The notes: generated by a model not told the origin, from the sequence alone. Numbered from the stretch's first letter, positions 34,634 to 44,094 are shown. The stretch: 64,000 nt of DNA from SZUA-451 sp034721895 (GCA_034721895.1 JAYEND010000001.1:62001-126000); one strand, 5' to 3'. A program made the numbers and translations.

Positions 34634-36704
34634 CCGTAAACCGAACAATCCAAACCGAAGACCCAATCCGCATAGAAGCAGAAACAATGAGGGCCAAACA
34701 CAAGAGAATACACAGGGGAGCAATAGAAAACCCAATCCAAACAGAAAACCAAACCCCAGCCGTCAGCAAAATAGGAGTAGCGAAGAAAGAACAGAGAAGC
34801 AGGGGAGCACTCCGAACAGAAAACCCAATAGTAACCAGGGCAGACGTCCCAATCCCAATGCCAAAAAGCCAAACAGCCCAAATAGAAGCGGTGGTGGAAG
34901 CAAGAGTGGGGGAAGCAAGGGAGGAGGTAGGCGTAGAAAAAATGAGCCTACAAACGTAAGTGATGAGATGAAAAAGTCGATCCTGGATAACAGGGGTGTG
35001 CAGGAAGCACGTATGAATCCCTGGAAGCAGATCGATATCAACAGTGGGGGAAGGGTCCGCTTTACTCCTCTGGGCGGACTGGGTGAAATCGGCGGAAATA
35101 TTGCCGTTCTTGAGACGGAGACAAGTGCAGTGGTCATTGATGTGGGGATGAGCTTTCCGGATGAAAGTATGCACGGGGTTGATATCCTGGTGCCTGACTT
35201 CAGCTATTTGCATGCGATCAAAGATAAGATCAAAGGGATCGTGATTACGCACGCCCATGAAGATCATATCGGCGCAGTTCCCTACCTCTTCAAAGAGTTG
35301 AAGTTTCCGATCTACGGAACACCGTTGGTCATGGCGATGATCGAGAACAAGTTCAATGAACATGGCTTGAAGAATGATACGCAGTATTTCCGATATATCA
35401 CCAAGCGTCAGCAGTATGAGATCGGCGATTTCAAATTCGAGTGGATGCATATGACACACTCGATTATCGATGCCTGTTCTCTGGCGATTGAGACACCGGC
35501 AGGAATCCTGATCCATACCGGAGACTTTAAAATCGACCATACGCCTATCGATGGCTATACGGCTGATCTCCAGCGTTTTGCCCACTATGGAGCGAAAGGG
35601 GTGCTCTGTCTCTTCAGTGACAGTACCAATTCCTATAACTCCGGATTCACCAAAAGTGAAGCGGTTGTCGGAAATACCTTTGACACACTCTATATGCTGG
35701 CAAAAGGGAGATTGCTTATGTCAACCTTTTCCTCCAATGTACACCGTATCTATCAGGCAATGGACAGAGCGATCAAGCATGGCCGAAAGATCTGTGTGAT
35801 CGGCCGATCCATGGAACGAAATGTCGAGGTTACAAGAGCGCTGGGGTATGTTGACATTCCTGACAAGCATTTCATTGAGGCGCACGAGGTAAACAAATAT
35901 GCTGATCATGAAGTGATGATTGTAACGACTGGTTCGCAGGGTGAAGATATGGCGGCACTTTTCAGAATGGCGACCAACGAGCATAGACATATCAAACTCA
36001 AGCCGAGTGATACGATCATCATTTCAGCAAAAGCGATTCCGGGGAACGAGGCATCTGTTTCCAGAATGATGAATTACATCGTCAAGACCGGCGCAACGGT
36101 TCGATATCAGGATTTTGCCGACATTCACGTTTCAGGGCATGCGGCTCAGGAGGAACAGAAGCTGATCCTCAGACTGACACAGCCTAAGTTCTTCCTTCCT
36201 GTTCACGGTGAGTACAACCACATCACCCAGCATGCCAAAACCGCTGTCAAGTGTGGCGTCAATGAGCGGAATATTCTCCTGATGAGTGATGGGGATCAGG
36301 TAGAGATCACACCGAAATACCTCAAAAAGGTCAGATCAGTCAAGACCGGCAAAACCTTTATTGACAACCAAAACAATAAAGAGATCCATGATGATGTCAT
36401 CGTTGACAGGCAAAAACTGGCATCAGACGGTATTGTTAATGTGATCGTTCAAATCTCTGAGCAGACTCACAAAATAGTGGGTAAACCAATTGTTACTTCT
36501 CATGGCCTCGTTCCGGACAAACAGGATAAAAAGTTTGCCGATGAGGTTACGCAGTTGATCGAAACTTTCCTGCTCAATGCAAAACCTGATCAGGTATTGA
36601 CATCAAAAATTGCCGAGAATGAAATCAGACTTATAGTCCGAAAGCATGTTATCCGAACGAAGAAACTTTACCCAATTATTATTCCTACTCTTTTTTACGT
36701 GTAG
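34590..36704 (+). CDS. rnj: Ribonuclease J with long disordered N-terminus
   Basis: 704 residues. The first ~135 are low-complexity, rich in Asn, Pro, Arg, Gly and Lys with repeated NRKPN/RPNPN units, then a Gly/Ser/Lys stretch. The metallo-beta-lactamase/beta-CASP core follows, with HAHEDH at about 220, the HTGDFKID region and the usual C-terminal domain. RNase J is the main 5' exo- and endonuclease in mRNA and rRNA turnover. Helicobacter RNase J also has a long basic N-terminus, so this is a phylum trait. The core is fully conserved. Confidence 0.95.
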   Translation: MDNNQGSGNDGQNPNRKPNNPNRRPNPHRSRNNEGQTQENTQGSNRKPNPNRKPNPSRQQNRSSEERTEKQGSTPNRKPNSNQGRRPNPNAKKPNSPNRSGGGSKSGGSKGGGRRRKNEPTNVSDEMKKSILDNRGVQEARMNPWKQIDINSGGRVRFTPLGGLGEIGGNIAVLETETSAVVIDVGMSFPDESMHGVDILVPDFSYLHAIKDKIKGIVITHAHEDHIGAVPYLFKELKFPIYGTPLVMAMIENKFNEHGLKNDTQYFRYITKRQQYEIGDFKFEWMHMTHSIIDACSLAIETPAGILIHTGDFKIDHTPIDGYTADLQRFAHYGAKGVLCLFSDSTNSYNSGFTKSEAVVGNTFDTLYMLAKGRLLMSTFSSNVHRIYQAMDRAIKHGRKICVIGRSMERNVEVTRALGYVDIPDKHFIEAHEVNKYADHEVMIVTTGSQGEDMAALFRMATNEHRHIKLKPSDTIIISAKAIPGNEASVSRMMNYIVKTGATVRYQDFADIHVSGHAAQEEQKLILRLTQPKFFLPVHGEYNHITQHAKTAVKCGVNERNILLMSDGDQVEITPKYLKKVRSVKTGKTFIDNQNNKEIHDDVIVDRQKLASDGIVNVIVQISEQTHKIVGKPIVTSHGLVPDKQDKKFADEVTQLIETFLLNAKPDQVLTSKIAENEIRLIVRKHVIRTKKLYPIIIPTLFYV

Positions 36705-36709
36705 TGTCA

Positions 36710-36739
36710 AGCGTTCAGCGTTCAGCGCTGAGCATTGAG
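36710..36739. repeat. Heptad array A2 (AGCGTTC family)
   Basis: AGCGTTC, AGCGTTC, AGCGCTG, AGCATTG, AG, beginning 6 bp after the rnj stop. It includes the palindrome TCAGCGCTGA. Confidence 0.8.
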
Positions 36740-36833
36740 AAAGAGCAAAAGCAACTTGTTCTCCTGTTGCCTGATTTTTATTGTCCCGTCGTAAATACCT
36801 GTGATATAATACTCCATACAAAGAGAGAAAACT

Positions 36834-37802
36834 ATGGATCTCCTGAAGATAGCAAAAGAGACATTTCAAACTGAAGCGGAATCACTTCTGTACGCTGCTG
36901 ATCAGCTGGATCAGAGTTTTCTGGATGCCATTGAGCTTATCCACCGAACATCGGGTAAGCTGATTGTGACAGGTGTGGGCAAATCCGGGCTGGTGGGTGC
37001 TAAGATGGCTGCTACGTTTGCCAGCACCGGCACTTCAAGCTTTTTTTTACATCCCACTGAAGCACTTCACGGCGATCTTGGAATGATAAGCAAAGGAGAT
37101 ACCCTGCTGGCGATCAGCAACAGCGGTGAAAGTGAAGAGCTGACAAAAATACTGCCGCATATCAAGCGTTTTGAAATTCCCTTGATAGGGTTGACGGCGG
37201 ATACAGATTCTTCGCTTGGCTCTTATGCGGATGTGATGCTCTCTATTGCTGTGGAGAAAGAGGCATGCCCTTTGGGTGCAGCACCGACGACTTCTACGAC
37301 ACTGACGATGGCAATGGGGGATGCATTGGCAGTAGCATTGATGCAGAAGAGGGGATTCAGAGAGGAGGATTTTGCCTCTTTCCATCCGGGAGGCACGCTG
37401 GGCAGAAAGCTGTTTGTGAAGATCAAGGATTTGATGCGAATAGAAAAACTTCCTATCATCGACCAGGAGACACCGCTAAAAGACGCCATCGTTACGATGA
37501 GCGAAGGGAAGCTGGGGACAGTACTCATCGTTGATGAAAAAGGCAAGCTGGCTGCTCTGTTGAGTGACGGGGACCTTCGGCGTGCTTTGATGAAGCATGA
37601 TTTTGATCTCAGCCATCCGGCATTCAAGTATGCGACATTGAACCCCAAAAGCTACAACAATACAGAACTGCTGGCCAGCGAAGCACTTGAGATCATTGAG
37701 GCAAACCGCATACAGCTTCTCATTATTACCGACAAAGAGGGGAAGATTGTGGGGATTCTGCATATTCATGATCTGGTCAACGCCGGTATAAAAAGCAGCT
37801 AA
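36834..37802 (+). CDS. kdsD: D-arabinose 5-phosphate isomerase (KdsD/KpsF)
   Basis: 322 residues: an SIS sugar-isomerase domain (VTGVGKSGLVGAKMAATFAS, SNSGESEEL) then two CBS domains (~205-320). It interconverts ribulose 5-phosphate and arabinose 5-phosphate, the first step to KDO for lipopolysaccharide. Confidence 0.93.
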   Translation: MDLLKIAKETFQTEAESLLYAADQLDQSFLDAIELIHRTSGKLIVTGVGKSGLVGAKMAATFASTGTSSFFLHPTEALHGDLGMISKGDTLLAISNSGESEELTKILPHIKRFEIPLIGLTADTDSSLGSYADVMLSIAVEKEACPLGAAPTTSTTLTMAMGDALAVALMQKRGFREEDFASFHPGGTLGRKLFVKIKDLMRIEKLPIIDQETPLKDAIVTMSEGKLGTVLIVDEKGKLAALLSDGDLRRALMKHDFDLSHPAFKYATLNPKSYNNTELLASEALEIIEANRIQLLIITDKEGKIVGILHIHDLVNAGIKSS

Positions 37803-37817
37803 AGACCAAGGAAGAGA

Positions 37818-38609
37818 ATGAGACTCAACAAATATATATCCCATAATAGCAGATACTCCCGGAGAGATGCCGACAGGTTGATCGAAGAGGGTGAGGTAAC
37901 TGTCAACAGAAAGATGATGAAGGATTTTGGTTACGATGTTGATCCCAAGGATCATATTGCCGTTAAAGGCAGACCTGTCAAGCAGCAAACCGAGTTGACA
38001 GTGATAGTTTATAACAAGCCCAAGGGTGTGTTGGTCACCAAAAAAGATGACAGAGGCCGTGCAACCATTTATCATAAGCTTCCCGGGAAATTTAGACATT
38101 TTGTTCCGGTAGGGAGGCTTGACTATGCTTCGGAGGGATTGCTTATCCTTACTGATTCCCCCACTGTGGCAGAGGTCTTGATGAGGAGCAGTTTGCCGCG
38201 TACCTACAATCTCAAACTCGATAAACCCTTGACAGAAGAGATGGTGACTGCGATGAAAGAGGGGTTGATGCTCCATGATGCCCGTGCGGGAGCACATAGC
38301 CGAAGCAAGATCACGTCGATGGAGTTTGCCCCCTTTGATCACTTTGAGTTGCGTTCCGAGGGGAAGCACTTTACCAAGCTGCGTGTGACGATCAGCGAAG
38401 GGAAAAACAGGGAACTCCGACGCTTTTTTGCCCATTTTGATGCACAGGTTCTCGATCTAAAGCGAGTAGCGTTCGGAGATATCGGGCTGAACAATCTGCC
38501 TACGAACAAAACACGTTTTTATACACGCAGAGAGTATGATGATCTGCATAAGTTTTTAAAGCAGGGTGCCAAAACTCAAAAGAAAAAGGATAAAAATGAC
38601 CACCCTTAA
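37818..38609 (+). CDS. RsuA/RluB-family pseudouridine synthase
   Basis: 263 residues: an N-terminal S4 domain (MRLNKYISHNSRYSRRDADRLI) and the RsuA-type catalytic domain with GRLDYASEGLLILTD carrying the catalytic Asp. It ends in a Lys-rich tail. RluB or RluE/F function cannot be told apart. It follows kdsD by 15 bp. Confidence 0.9.
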   Translation: MRLNKYISHNSRYSRRDADRLIEEGEVTVNRKMMKDFGYDVDPKDHIAVKGRPVKQQTELTVIVYNKPKGVLVTKKDDRGRATIYHKLPGKFRHFVPVGRLDYASEGLLILTDSPTVAEVLMRSSLPRTYNLKLDKPLTEEMVTAMKEGLMLHDARAGAHSRSKITSMEFAPFDHFELRSEGKHFTKLRVTISEGKNRELRRFFAHFDAQVLDLKRVAFGDIGLNNLPTNKTRFYTRREYDDLHKFLKQGAKTQKKKDKNDHP

Positions 38610-38647
38610 TTTTAAAAATAATTAAAAGTAACGGAGGGTAGAGCAGG

Positions 38648-39832
38648 ATGAATCTGGCGTTGAAGTATCGTCCAAAATCGCTTGATGAGATGGTGGGGCA
38701 GGAGCATTTACTGGGAGATGAAGCTCCTCTGCGTATTTTGATCGAGTCTGAAGCACTTCCTCACACCTTTCTTTATGGGCCTCCAGGTTCAGGGAAGACA
38801 ACATTGGCGAGAATTATTGCGACGGTTCTGGAGTTACCCTTCTATGAAATGAATGCTACCACTCTCAAAGTGGAGGAGTTGCGAAAGATTTTTAAAGAGT
38901 ATGCCAATGCCCTCCAAAAGCCTCTGATTTTTATCGATGAGGTACATCGTTTGAGTAAAAACCAGCAGGAGGTGCTCCTTCCTTTTATGGAGAATAACGC
39001 TGCTTTGATCATCGGTGCTTCGACAGAGAACCCTTACTACTCTTTGGCGGCGGCCATGCGATCACGTTCTCACCTCTTTGAGCTTGATCACATCAATGAT
39101 GAAGCGATGGAGAGTTACCTTGATCGTATTTTGGCCAAAGAGAGTATCATAACAGATAGTGAGAGCAAATCCTTTTTGATTACGTCAAGCAGTGGTGACG
39201 CCAGAGCAATGCTCAATCTGCTGGAGAGCGGCAGCAAGATAGAGAATCCTCTACGACTGGAGACTCTTAAAAAGATACGACCTTATGCGATGCAGGCGGG
39301 AAGCAGTGAAGATGACAGTCACTACGAGCTGACTTCAGCCATGATCAAGAGTATTCGCGGAAGTGATGTTGATGCGGGGCTCTATTATCTGGCGCGCCTG
39401 ATCAATGGGGGTGAACCGGCAGAGTTTATTGCCAGACGGCTAGCTATCCTTGCCAGTGAAGATATCGGTAATGCCAACCCGAATGCTTTGAATCTGGCCA
39501 GTTCCACGCTCAATATTGTGAAGCATATCGGTTATCCAGAGGCTCGCATATCACTCTCGCAACTGGTAATTTATCTCGCATCATCTCCCAAATCCAACAG
39601 TGCCTATACGGCGATCAACAAGGCCCAAAAGAGTATCAGCGAGGGAATGATCTACCCGGTTCCGGCCCACATCAAAACCCATGCCAGAAACTATCTTTAT
39701 CCGCATGATTTCGGCGGTTGGGTAAAACAGTCTTATTTGGAGAGGCCTCTCTGCTTCTATGAAAACAGTGCCATTGGCTTTGAGAAGAATTTGGCTGAGT
39801 GGAGAGAGAAAATCATTTCCGGAAAGAAGTAG
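38648..39832 (+). CDS. rarA: Replication-associated recombination ATPase RarA/MgsA
   Basis: 394 residues, AAA+ clamp-loader-like. Walker A GPPGSGKTT, Walker B FIDEVHR, sensor and the C-terminal MgsA domain (LARLINGGEPAEFIARRL). It acts at stalled forks. Confidence 0.93.
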   Translation: MNLALKYRPKSLDEMVGQEHLLGDEAPLRILIESEALPHTFLYGPPGSGKTTLARIIATVLELPFYEMNATTLKVEELRKIFKEYANALQKPLIFIDEVHRLSKNQQEVLLPFMENNAALIIGASTENPYYSLAAAMRSRSHLFELDHINDEAMESYLDRILAKESIITDSESKSFLITSSSGDARAMLNLLESGSKIENPLRLETLKKIRPYAMQAGSSEDDSHYELTSAMIKSIRGSDVDAGLYYLARLINGGEPAEFIARRLAILASEDIGNANPNALNLASSTLNIVKHIGYPEARISLSQLVIYLASSPKSNSAYTAINKAQKSISEGMIYPVPAHIKTHARNYLYPHDFGGWVKQSYLERPLCFYENSAIGFEKNLAEWREKIISGKK

Positions 39833-39870
39833 AATATGATCTTCGGACCGGCTCGTGTTGATAGGGCGTA

Positions 39871-40284
39871 TCAGATCGAATCAAGGTACTCTTTGACCTG
39901 TATATCTGTCATGGTTCCTGAAAAATAACCATCTTCCGCTTCCTTTACGCGTTTCGTAAGTTTTTGCTTGAAACTATCATCAACAATAATGCGATCATCG
40001 ACAAATGCTTTCATTTCTGAAAAATCGGGGAAGAAATTCAGCATCTCTTGATACATTGGGCTTCTTTTCCAAATAGCAATTTTTTGTGTTTCCGGAATAT
40101 CCCTAAAAACAAGAATAAGATTACCAACCGCATCTTTTTTATAATATTTCATATCTTCCTGCATCTGTATTTTATTTTCTGAAAGCAGGCGGTCGTCTTC
40201 TTTCTGCAGTTTGTCGATAAAGCCTGTTAAGAGATAGGCCAATATCCCTCCGATGACAAAAAAAGTGATTAGTCCCTTATTCAT
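39871..40284 (-). CDS. Membrane-anchored protein of unknown function
   Basis: 137 residues: one N-terminal transmembrane helix (ITFFVIGGILAYLLTGF) and a charged soluble domain of ~110 residues, probably periplasmic or cytoplasmic depending on topology. RBS GGAGAA and ATG at 40284. Downstream of the tRNA cluster. No domain recognised. Confidence 0.7.
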   Translation of the reverse strand: MNKGLITFFVIGGILAYLLTGFIDKLQKEDDRLLSENKIQMQEDMKYYKKDAVGNLILVFRDIPETQKIAIWKRSPMYQEMLNFFPDFSEMKAFVDDRIIVDDSFKQKLTKRVKEAEDGYFSGTMTDIQVKEYLDSI

Positions 40285-40370
40285 TGTTTCTCCGTAAAAT
40301 AAAAAATGTAAATTGAGTAGATAGTATACAGTAGATATAATTAAAAAATCTTATCTTGATAAATCAAGCA

Positions 40371-40457
40371 TGGTGCGCGCGACTGGAGTTGAACCAGCAC
40401 ATCCGTTAGGACACTAGAACCTGAATCTAGCGCGTCTACCAATTCCGCCACGCGCGC
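40371..40457 (-). tRNA. tRNA-Leu (CAG)
   Basis: Cloverleaf with long variable arm; anticodon loop TTCAGGT gives CAG; acceptor stem GCGCGCG with CGCGCGC; CCA encoded. Confidence 0.95.
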
Positions 40458-40521
40458 GCAAAATGAAGATGCTACCTATTATTGAAACAGTTTATGAAAC
40501 AATGAGATAACAGTGATATAG

Positions 40522-40606
40522 TGGTGCGGATGAGAGGACTCGAACCTCCACGCCGTAAAGCACCAGATCCTAAGTCTGGCGTGTATACCAATTTCACCAC
40601 ATCCGC
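40522..40606 (-). tRNA. tRNA-Leu (TAG)
   Basis: Anticodon loop CTTAGGA gives TAG; acceptor stem GCGGATG with CATCCGC; class II variable arm; CCA encoded. Confidence 0.95.
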
Positions 40607-40609
40607 ATG

Positions 40610-40686
40610 TGGTACACCCATTAGGATTCGAACCTAAGACCCTCGCCTTAGAAGGGCGATGCTCTATCCAGCTGAGCTATGGGTGC
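40610..40686 (-). tRNA. tRNA-Arg (TCT)
   Basis: Anticodon loop CTTCTAA gives TCT; acceptor GCACCCA with TGGGTGT (first pair G-U); CCA encoded. Only 3 bp from the next gene. Confidence 0.95.
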
Positions 40687-40761
40687 AAAAATAACAATAG
40701 TAAGTTTCAGCGATCTCATCAAAATGTGATTACTGATAGATTATGCAGCTGTTTTGTTTCA

Positions 40762-40777
40762 ATGTGACTAGTCACAT
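40762..40777. promoter_or_regulatory. Perfect 16-bp palindrome in the tRNA cluster
   Basis: ATGTGACTAGTCACAT in the 117-bp spacer between the two tRNA-Arg genes, next to a smaller hairpin CGACT-GCTGA-AGTCG at 40782-40796. The spacer is much longer than the others in the cluster. Function unknown; operator or processing/termination structure. Confidence 0.5.
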
Positions 40778-40803
40778 GAGCCGACTGCTGAAGTCGTCAA
40801 TGG

Positions 40804-40880
40804 TGGTACGCCAGAGAGGACTCGAACCCCTAACCCTCAGATCCGAAGTCTGATGCTCTATCCAGTTGAGCCACTAGCGC
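40804..40880 (-). tRNA. tRNA-Arg (TCG)
   Basis: Anticodon loop CTTCGGA gives TCG; acceptor GCGCTAG with CTGGCGT, with some G-U pairs; CCA encoded. Confidence 0.92.
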
Positions 40881-40894
40881 TCTACTGCTGTTAA

Positions 40895-40971
40895 TGGGGT
40901 GGATGACGGGGCTCGAACCCGCGACAACCTGTGCCACAAACAGGTGCTCTACCAACTGAACTACATCCACC
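40895..40971 (-). tRNA. tRNA-His (GTG)
   Basis: Anticodon loop TTGTGGC gives GTG; acceptor GTGGATG with CATCCAC, extra 5' G at -1 as His tRNA needs; CCA encoded. Confidence 0.95.
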
Positions 40972-41014
40972 ATAAATAAAAAGCAGTATTATGTTTTATT
41001 ATTTAATTATTAAA

Positions 41015-41091
41015 TGGTCGGAGTGAAAGGACTCGAACCTTCGACCCCCTGGTCCCAAACCAGGTGCGCTACCAGACTGCGCTACACTCCG
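41015..41091 (-). tRNA. tRNA-Pro (TGG)
   Basis: Anticodon loop TTTGGGA gives TGG; acceptor CGGAGTG with CACTCCG; CCA encoded. First gene of the minus-strand cluster. Confidence 0.95.
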
Positions 41092-41234
41092 TTACCTTAA
41101 AAAAGGAGTGCAATTATAGTTAAAAAGTTACATATTGTCAATAGATAGAGGCAAAAAAATAAAAAAATATTTATGAGTAGATGGTTTAGGCTTAACGTAT
41201 GTATAATATACGGATTAATCGTGGAGTTGCATTT

Positions 41235-42689
41235 ATGGATAGCATGTTCGAACAAATTAACAGTTTTTTAGCCTCGATTTTCTTTTTTGATATATCTTTT
41301 GGAAGCATTGAAGGTGCCTCTATGCCCTTTATTGTTGCATGGCTTATTGCGGGGGGCTTGTTTCTAACTTTCCGTTTTGGATTTATCAATGTGAGAATGT
41401 TTGCGCATGCATTTAAGATCATTACCGGCCAATACCGAACTGCTGATGATGTAGGTGAGATCACACCGTTCCAGTCTCTCACGACCGCACTCTCGGCAAC
41501 TGTAGGACTTGGTAATATCGCCGGGGTTGCTATCGCTATCTCTATCGGTGGACCGGGTGCGACCTTTTGGATGGTATTGGCAGGGTTTTTTGGCATGACC
41601 ATGAAATTTACGGAAGTAACCCTTGCGCAAATCTATCGAGAGACAAGGCCTGACGGGCGGATCATGGGCGGGGCGATGCAGTATCTTTCCAAAGGGTTGG
41701 CAATCAAGGGGCATGCAAAGCTGGGCAAAATATTGGCTGCGACCTTTGCTGTTTTGGCAATAGGTGGTTCTTTGGGCGCTGGCAATGCTTTTCAAACCAG
41801 CCAGGCAATGGGGGCGATCGCAGATCGTGTTCCTTTTTTCAAAGAGTACCCTATCGTATTTGGACTGATCATGGCAGCAGCTGTAGGATTTGTTATTATT
41901 GGCGGGATCAAACGTATCGCGCAGACTGCTGAAAAGATCGTGCCGACAATGGTGTTTATCTATCTTATCGCTTCTTTGTGGATTATTTTGACGAATGCTT
42001 CACAGGTACCACATGCGATCAGTCTTATCTTCCATGAAGCTTTTGCCCCAACAGCAGCAGCCGGCGGAATGATAGGAGTGCTGGTGCAAGGCTTTAAAAG
42101 GGCAGCATTCTCAAGCGAAGCAGGGATCGGATCAGCTGCGATCGTGCACTCGACTGCAGCTGTCAAATATCCTGTCAGGCAGGGAATGGTCGCACTTTAT
42201 GAGCCATTTATCGATACGATCGTTATCTGCTCCATGACCGCCATGGTGATAGTGATCACAGGGGTATATGATCCTTCCGGAGAGTTTGCTTCTTTGGTGG
42301 CCTCAAACGAAGGTGCGGCACTGACTGCAGCAGCCTATGGGACAGTCATCTCCTGGTTTCCGATCATCCTGACCTTCTCCGTCATACTGTTTGCCTTCAG
42401 TACCATGATCTCCTGGTCATACTATGGTGAGCGTTCATGGACTTATCTTTTCGGTGAAAAATATACGCTGATCTATAAATTGATATTTATATCATTTACT
42501 GTCATGGCATCTGTCAGCAGTGCTACGAACATGTTGGAATTTTCAGATCTGCTTGTTTTGGCCATGGCATTGCCCAACCTAATAGGGCTCTATATATTGC
42601 AGGGCGATGTCCGGGAAAACCTGAGAGCTTATCTTGTAAAATGGAAAGACGGAGAGTTGGATGAGGAAGCGATCAGAAAACAGAAGTGA
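41235..42689 (+). CDS. Sodium:alanine symporter (AgcS family)
   Basis: 484 residues with about 11 transmembrane helices and the AgcS signature GLGNIAGVAIAISIGGPG. Members import alanine or glycine with sodium. The ATG at 41235 has GGAG 8 bp before it; an upstream ATG at 41199 overlaps a TATAAT (41202-41207) and is not used. Substrate inferred from family. Confidence 0.9.
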   Translation: MDSMFEQINSFLASIFFFDISFGSIEGASMPFIVAWLIAGGLFLTFRFGFINVRMFAHAFKIITGQYRTADDVGEITPFQSLTTALSATVGLGNIAGVAIAISIGGPGATFWMVLAGFFGMTMKFTEVTLAQIYRETRPDGRIMGGAMQYLSKGLAIKGHAKLGKILAATFAVLAIGGSLGAGNAFQTSQAMGAIADRVPFFKEYPIVFGLIMAAAVGFVIIGGIKRIAQTAEKIVPTMVFIYLIASLWIILTNASQVPHAISLIFHEAFAPTAAAGGMIGVLVQGFKRAAFSSEAGIGSAAIVHSTAAVKYPVRQGMVALYEPFIDTIVICSMTAMVIVITGVYDPSGEFASLVASNEGAALTAAAYGTVISWFPIILTFSVILFAFSTMISWSYYGERSWTYLFGEKYTLIYKLIFISFTVMASVSSATNMLEFSDLLVLAMALPNLIGLYILQGDVRENLRAYLVKWKDGELDEEAIRKQK

Positions 42690-42695
42690 TGTTTT

Positions 42696-42884
42696 CTAGC
42701 TCTTATGGGTATCCTTGGATAAATCTTTCTTTTTCAGAAACTTTCCACAGCCTTTATCAGGTGTGCCGCCAAACTTTTTTACCTCTCTGGCGGTTCCATT
42801 GTGAAAAATGACGGCTCTTTGACACTCATCATGCTGGATACATACGCTGTTTTCGCATCCGATATCTTCTGGTACATTAGACAA
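42696..42884 (-). CDS. Small Cys-rich protein, TTG start, overlapping purM
   Basis: A 62-residue protein ending the purM operon. The best start is a TTG at 42884 with AAAGGAG 6 bp upstream; it overlaps the last 8 bp of purM. Cysteines in CENSVC, DECQ and GCGKFL suggest a metal-binding or disulfide knot. The purM stop lies in a different frame. I do not know a function. Confidence 0.65.
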   Translation of the reverse strand: MSNVPEDIGCENSVCIQHDECQRAVIFHNGTAREVKKFGGTPDKGCGKFLKKKDLSKDTHKS

Positions 42885-43872
42885 ATTCGACTCCTTTGGT
42901 TCCTTTTTCAAGTTTTCCGATGACATATCCGTCTGTGTTAGCCAATACGGCATCGACACTCTCTTCTTCGACAACCCAGACCATGCCGACACCCATATTG
43001 AAGGCTCGGAACATCTCCTCTTCATCCACATGCTGACTCATGAATTCAAAGATAGGCAAAACACGGATATCTGCTTTGGTAACTACGGCTTTGATCCCTT
43101 CGGGAAGGACACGGGGGAGATTCTCGACGATACCGCCGCCAGTGATGTGTGCCAGTGCTTTGATATGGGCTTTGTTCGCTTTGAAATCCCTGACATAGAT
43201 GCGTGTTGGTTCCAGCAGGGTTTGGATCAGTGGCCTGCCGTTGAAGTCATCTTCCAGCTTCATGCCCAGCTTATCAAAGAAAAGTTTACGCACCAGGGAG
43301 TATCCATTGGAGTGGACACCCGAGCTTGGCAGTGCGATCAGTACTTGTCCCGGACGCACATTGGAAACCGTATCCATTTCACTGCGTTCTGCAATGCCGA
43401 CAGAAAAACCGGCCAGATCGAAATCGTCTTCACTGTACATGCCGGGCATTTCTGCGGTTTCGCCGCCTACCAGTGAGCATTCGCTCTGCCTGCACCCTTC
43501 GGCGATCCCTGCTACTACATCCTTGGCATTTCCGGGGACAAGTTTACCCGTTGCGTAGTAGTCAAGAAAGAACATTGGGGTTCCGAAGTTGCAGATCAGG
43601 TCATTGACGCACATCGCAACCAGGTCGATTCCCACGGTATCAAGTTTACCGCTTTCGATAGCAAGTTTCAGTTTGGTGCCGACACCATCAGTTGCTGAGA
43701 GGATAACAGGCTCTTTGTAACCGGTTGGCAGAGCATAGGCTCCGGCAAATGAACCGATCCCTCCAATGACATTCTTGTCAAATGTCGACTTGACATCACT
43801 TTTGATCGCCTCTACGAAATCGTTACCCGCATCGATATCGACACCGGCATCTTTATAGGAAATATTTGCCAT
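42877..43872 (-). CDS. purM: Phosphoribosylaminoimidazole synthetase (AIR synthase)
   Basis: 331 residues, standard size. The FGAM-cyclo-ligase fold is seen in the glycine-rich GGIGSFAG, the ATP-binding DGVGTKLKLA, and GGETAEMPGMY. It closes the imidazole ring in purine synthesis. Confidence 0.96.
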   Translation of the reverse strand: MANISYKDAGVDIDAGNDFVEAIKSDVKSTFDKNVIGGIGSFAGAYALPTGYKEPVILSATDGVGTKLKLAIESGKLDTVGIDLVAMCVNDLICNFGTPMFFLDYYATGKLVPGNAKDVVAGIAEGCRQSECSLVGGETAEMPGMYSEDDFDLAGFSVGIAERSEMDTVSNVRPGQVLIALPSSGVHSNGYSLVRKLFFDKLGMKLEDDFNGRPLIQTLLEPTRIYVRDFKANKAHIKALAHITGGGIVENLPRVLPEGIKAVVTKADIRVLPIFEFMSQHVDEEEMFRAFNMGVGMVWVVEEESVDAVLANTDGYVIGKLEKGTKGVEFV

Positions 43873-43875
43873 TAA

Positions 43876-44094
43876 TTACTCGCTATCATTTTTTTTATCA
43901 AAATTACAAGGAGGCAGAATTTTTCCCAGCACATAGATGGAAGGGCAAAAATTGGTAAATGCCCAGATAATCAGCATGATCATAATGAACAGTTGCAGTA
44001 AAAATGCTATCTTGAGCATTCCCAGTCCTGCAGCCATCATCACAAAGCCCAGCATAATCGCTGTCAATAATCGTTGCGCTCTCTCTAAACACAT
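43876..44094 (-). CDS. DUF2892-type small membrane protein
   Basis: 72 residues with two helices (TAIMLGFVMMAAGLG, LLQLFIMIMLIIW) and a Cys-containing NFCPSIYVLG motif, as in DUF2892/YgaP-tail proteins linked to rhodanese functions. It ends 3 bp before purM starts, so it is probably cotranscribed. Function inferred only from family. Confidence 0.75.
   Translation of the reverse strand: MCLERAQRLLTAIMLGFVMMAAGLGMLKIAFLLQLFIMIMLIIWAFTNFCPSIYVLGKILPPCNFDKKNDSE

Noticed and set aside
34545..35585. A 346-codon open frame on the minus strand opposite RNase J
   Set aside because: It is the shadow of a well conserved gene; no ribosome binding site or domain, and its composition follows RNase J codons.
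37476..38435. A 319-codon minus-strand frame opposite kdsD and the RluB-like gene
   Set aside because: Antisense to two real genes and spans their junction; no supporting features.
41199..41234. Upstream ATG for the alanine symporter
   Set aside because: The ATG overlaps a TATAAT promoter element, and a good SD exists for the ATG at 41235.
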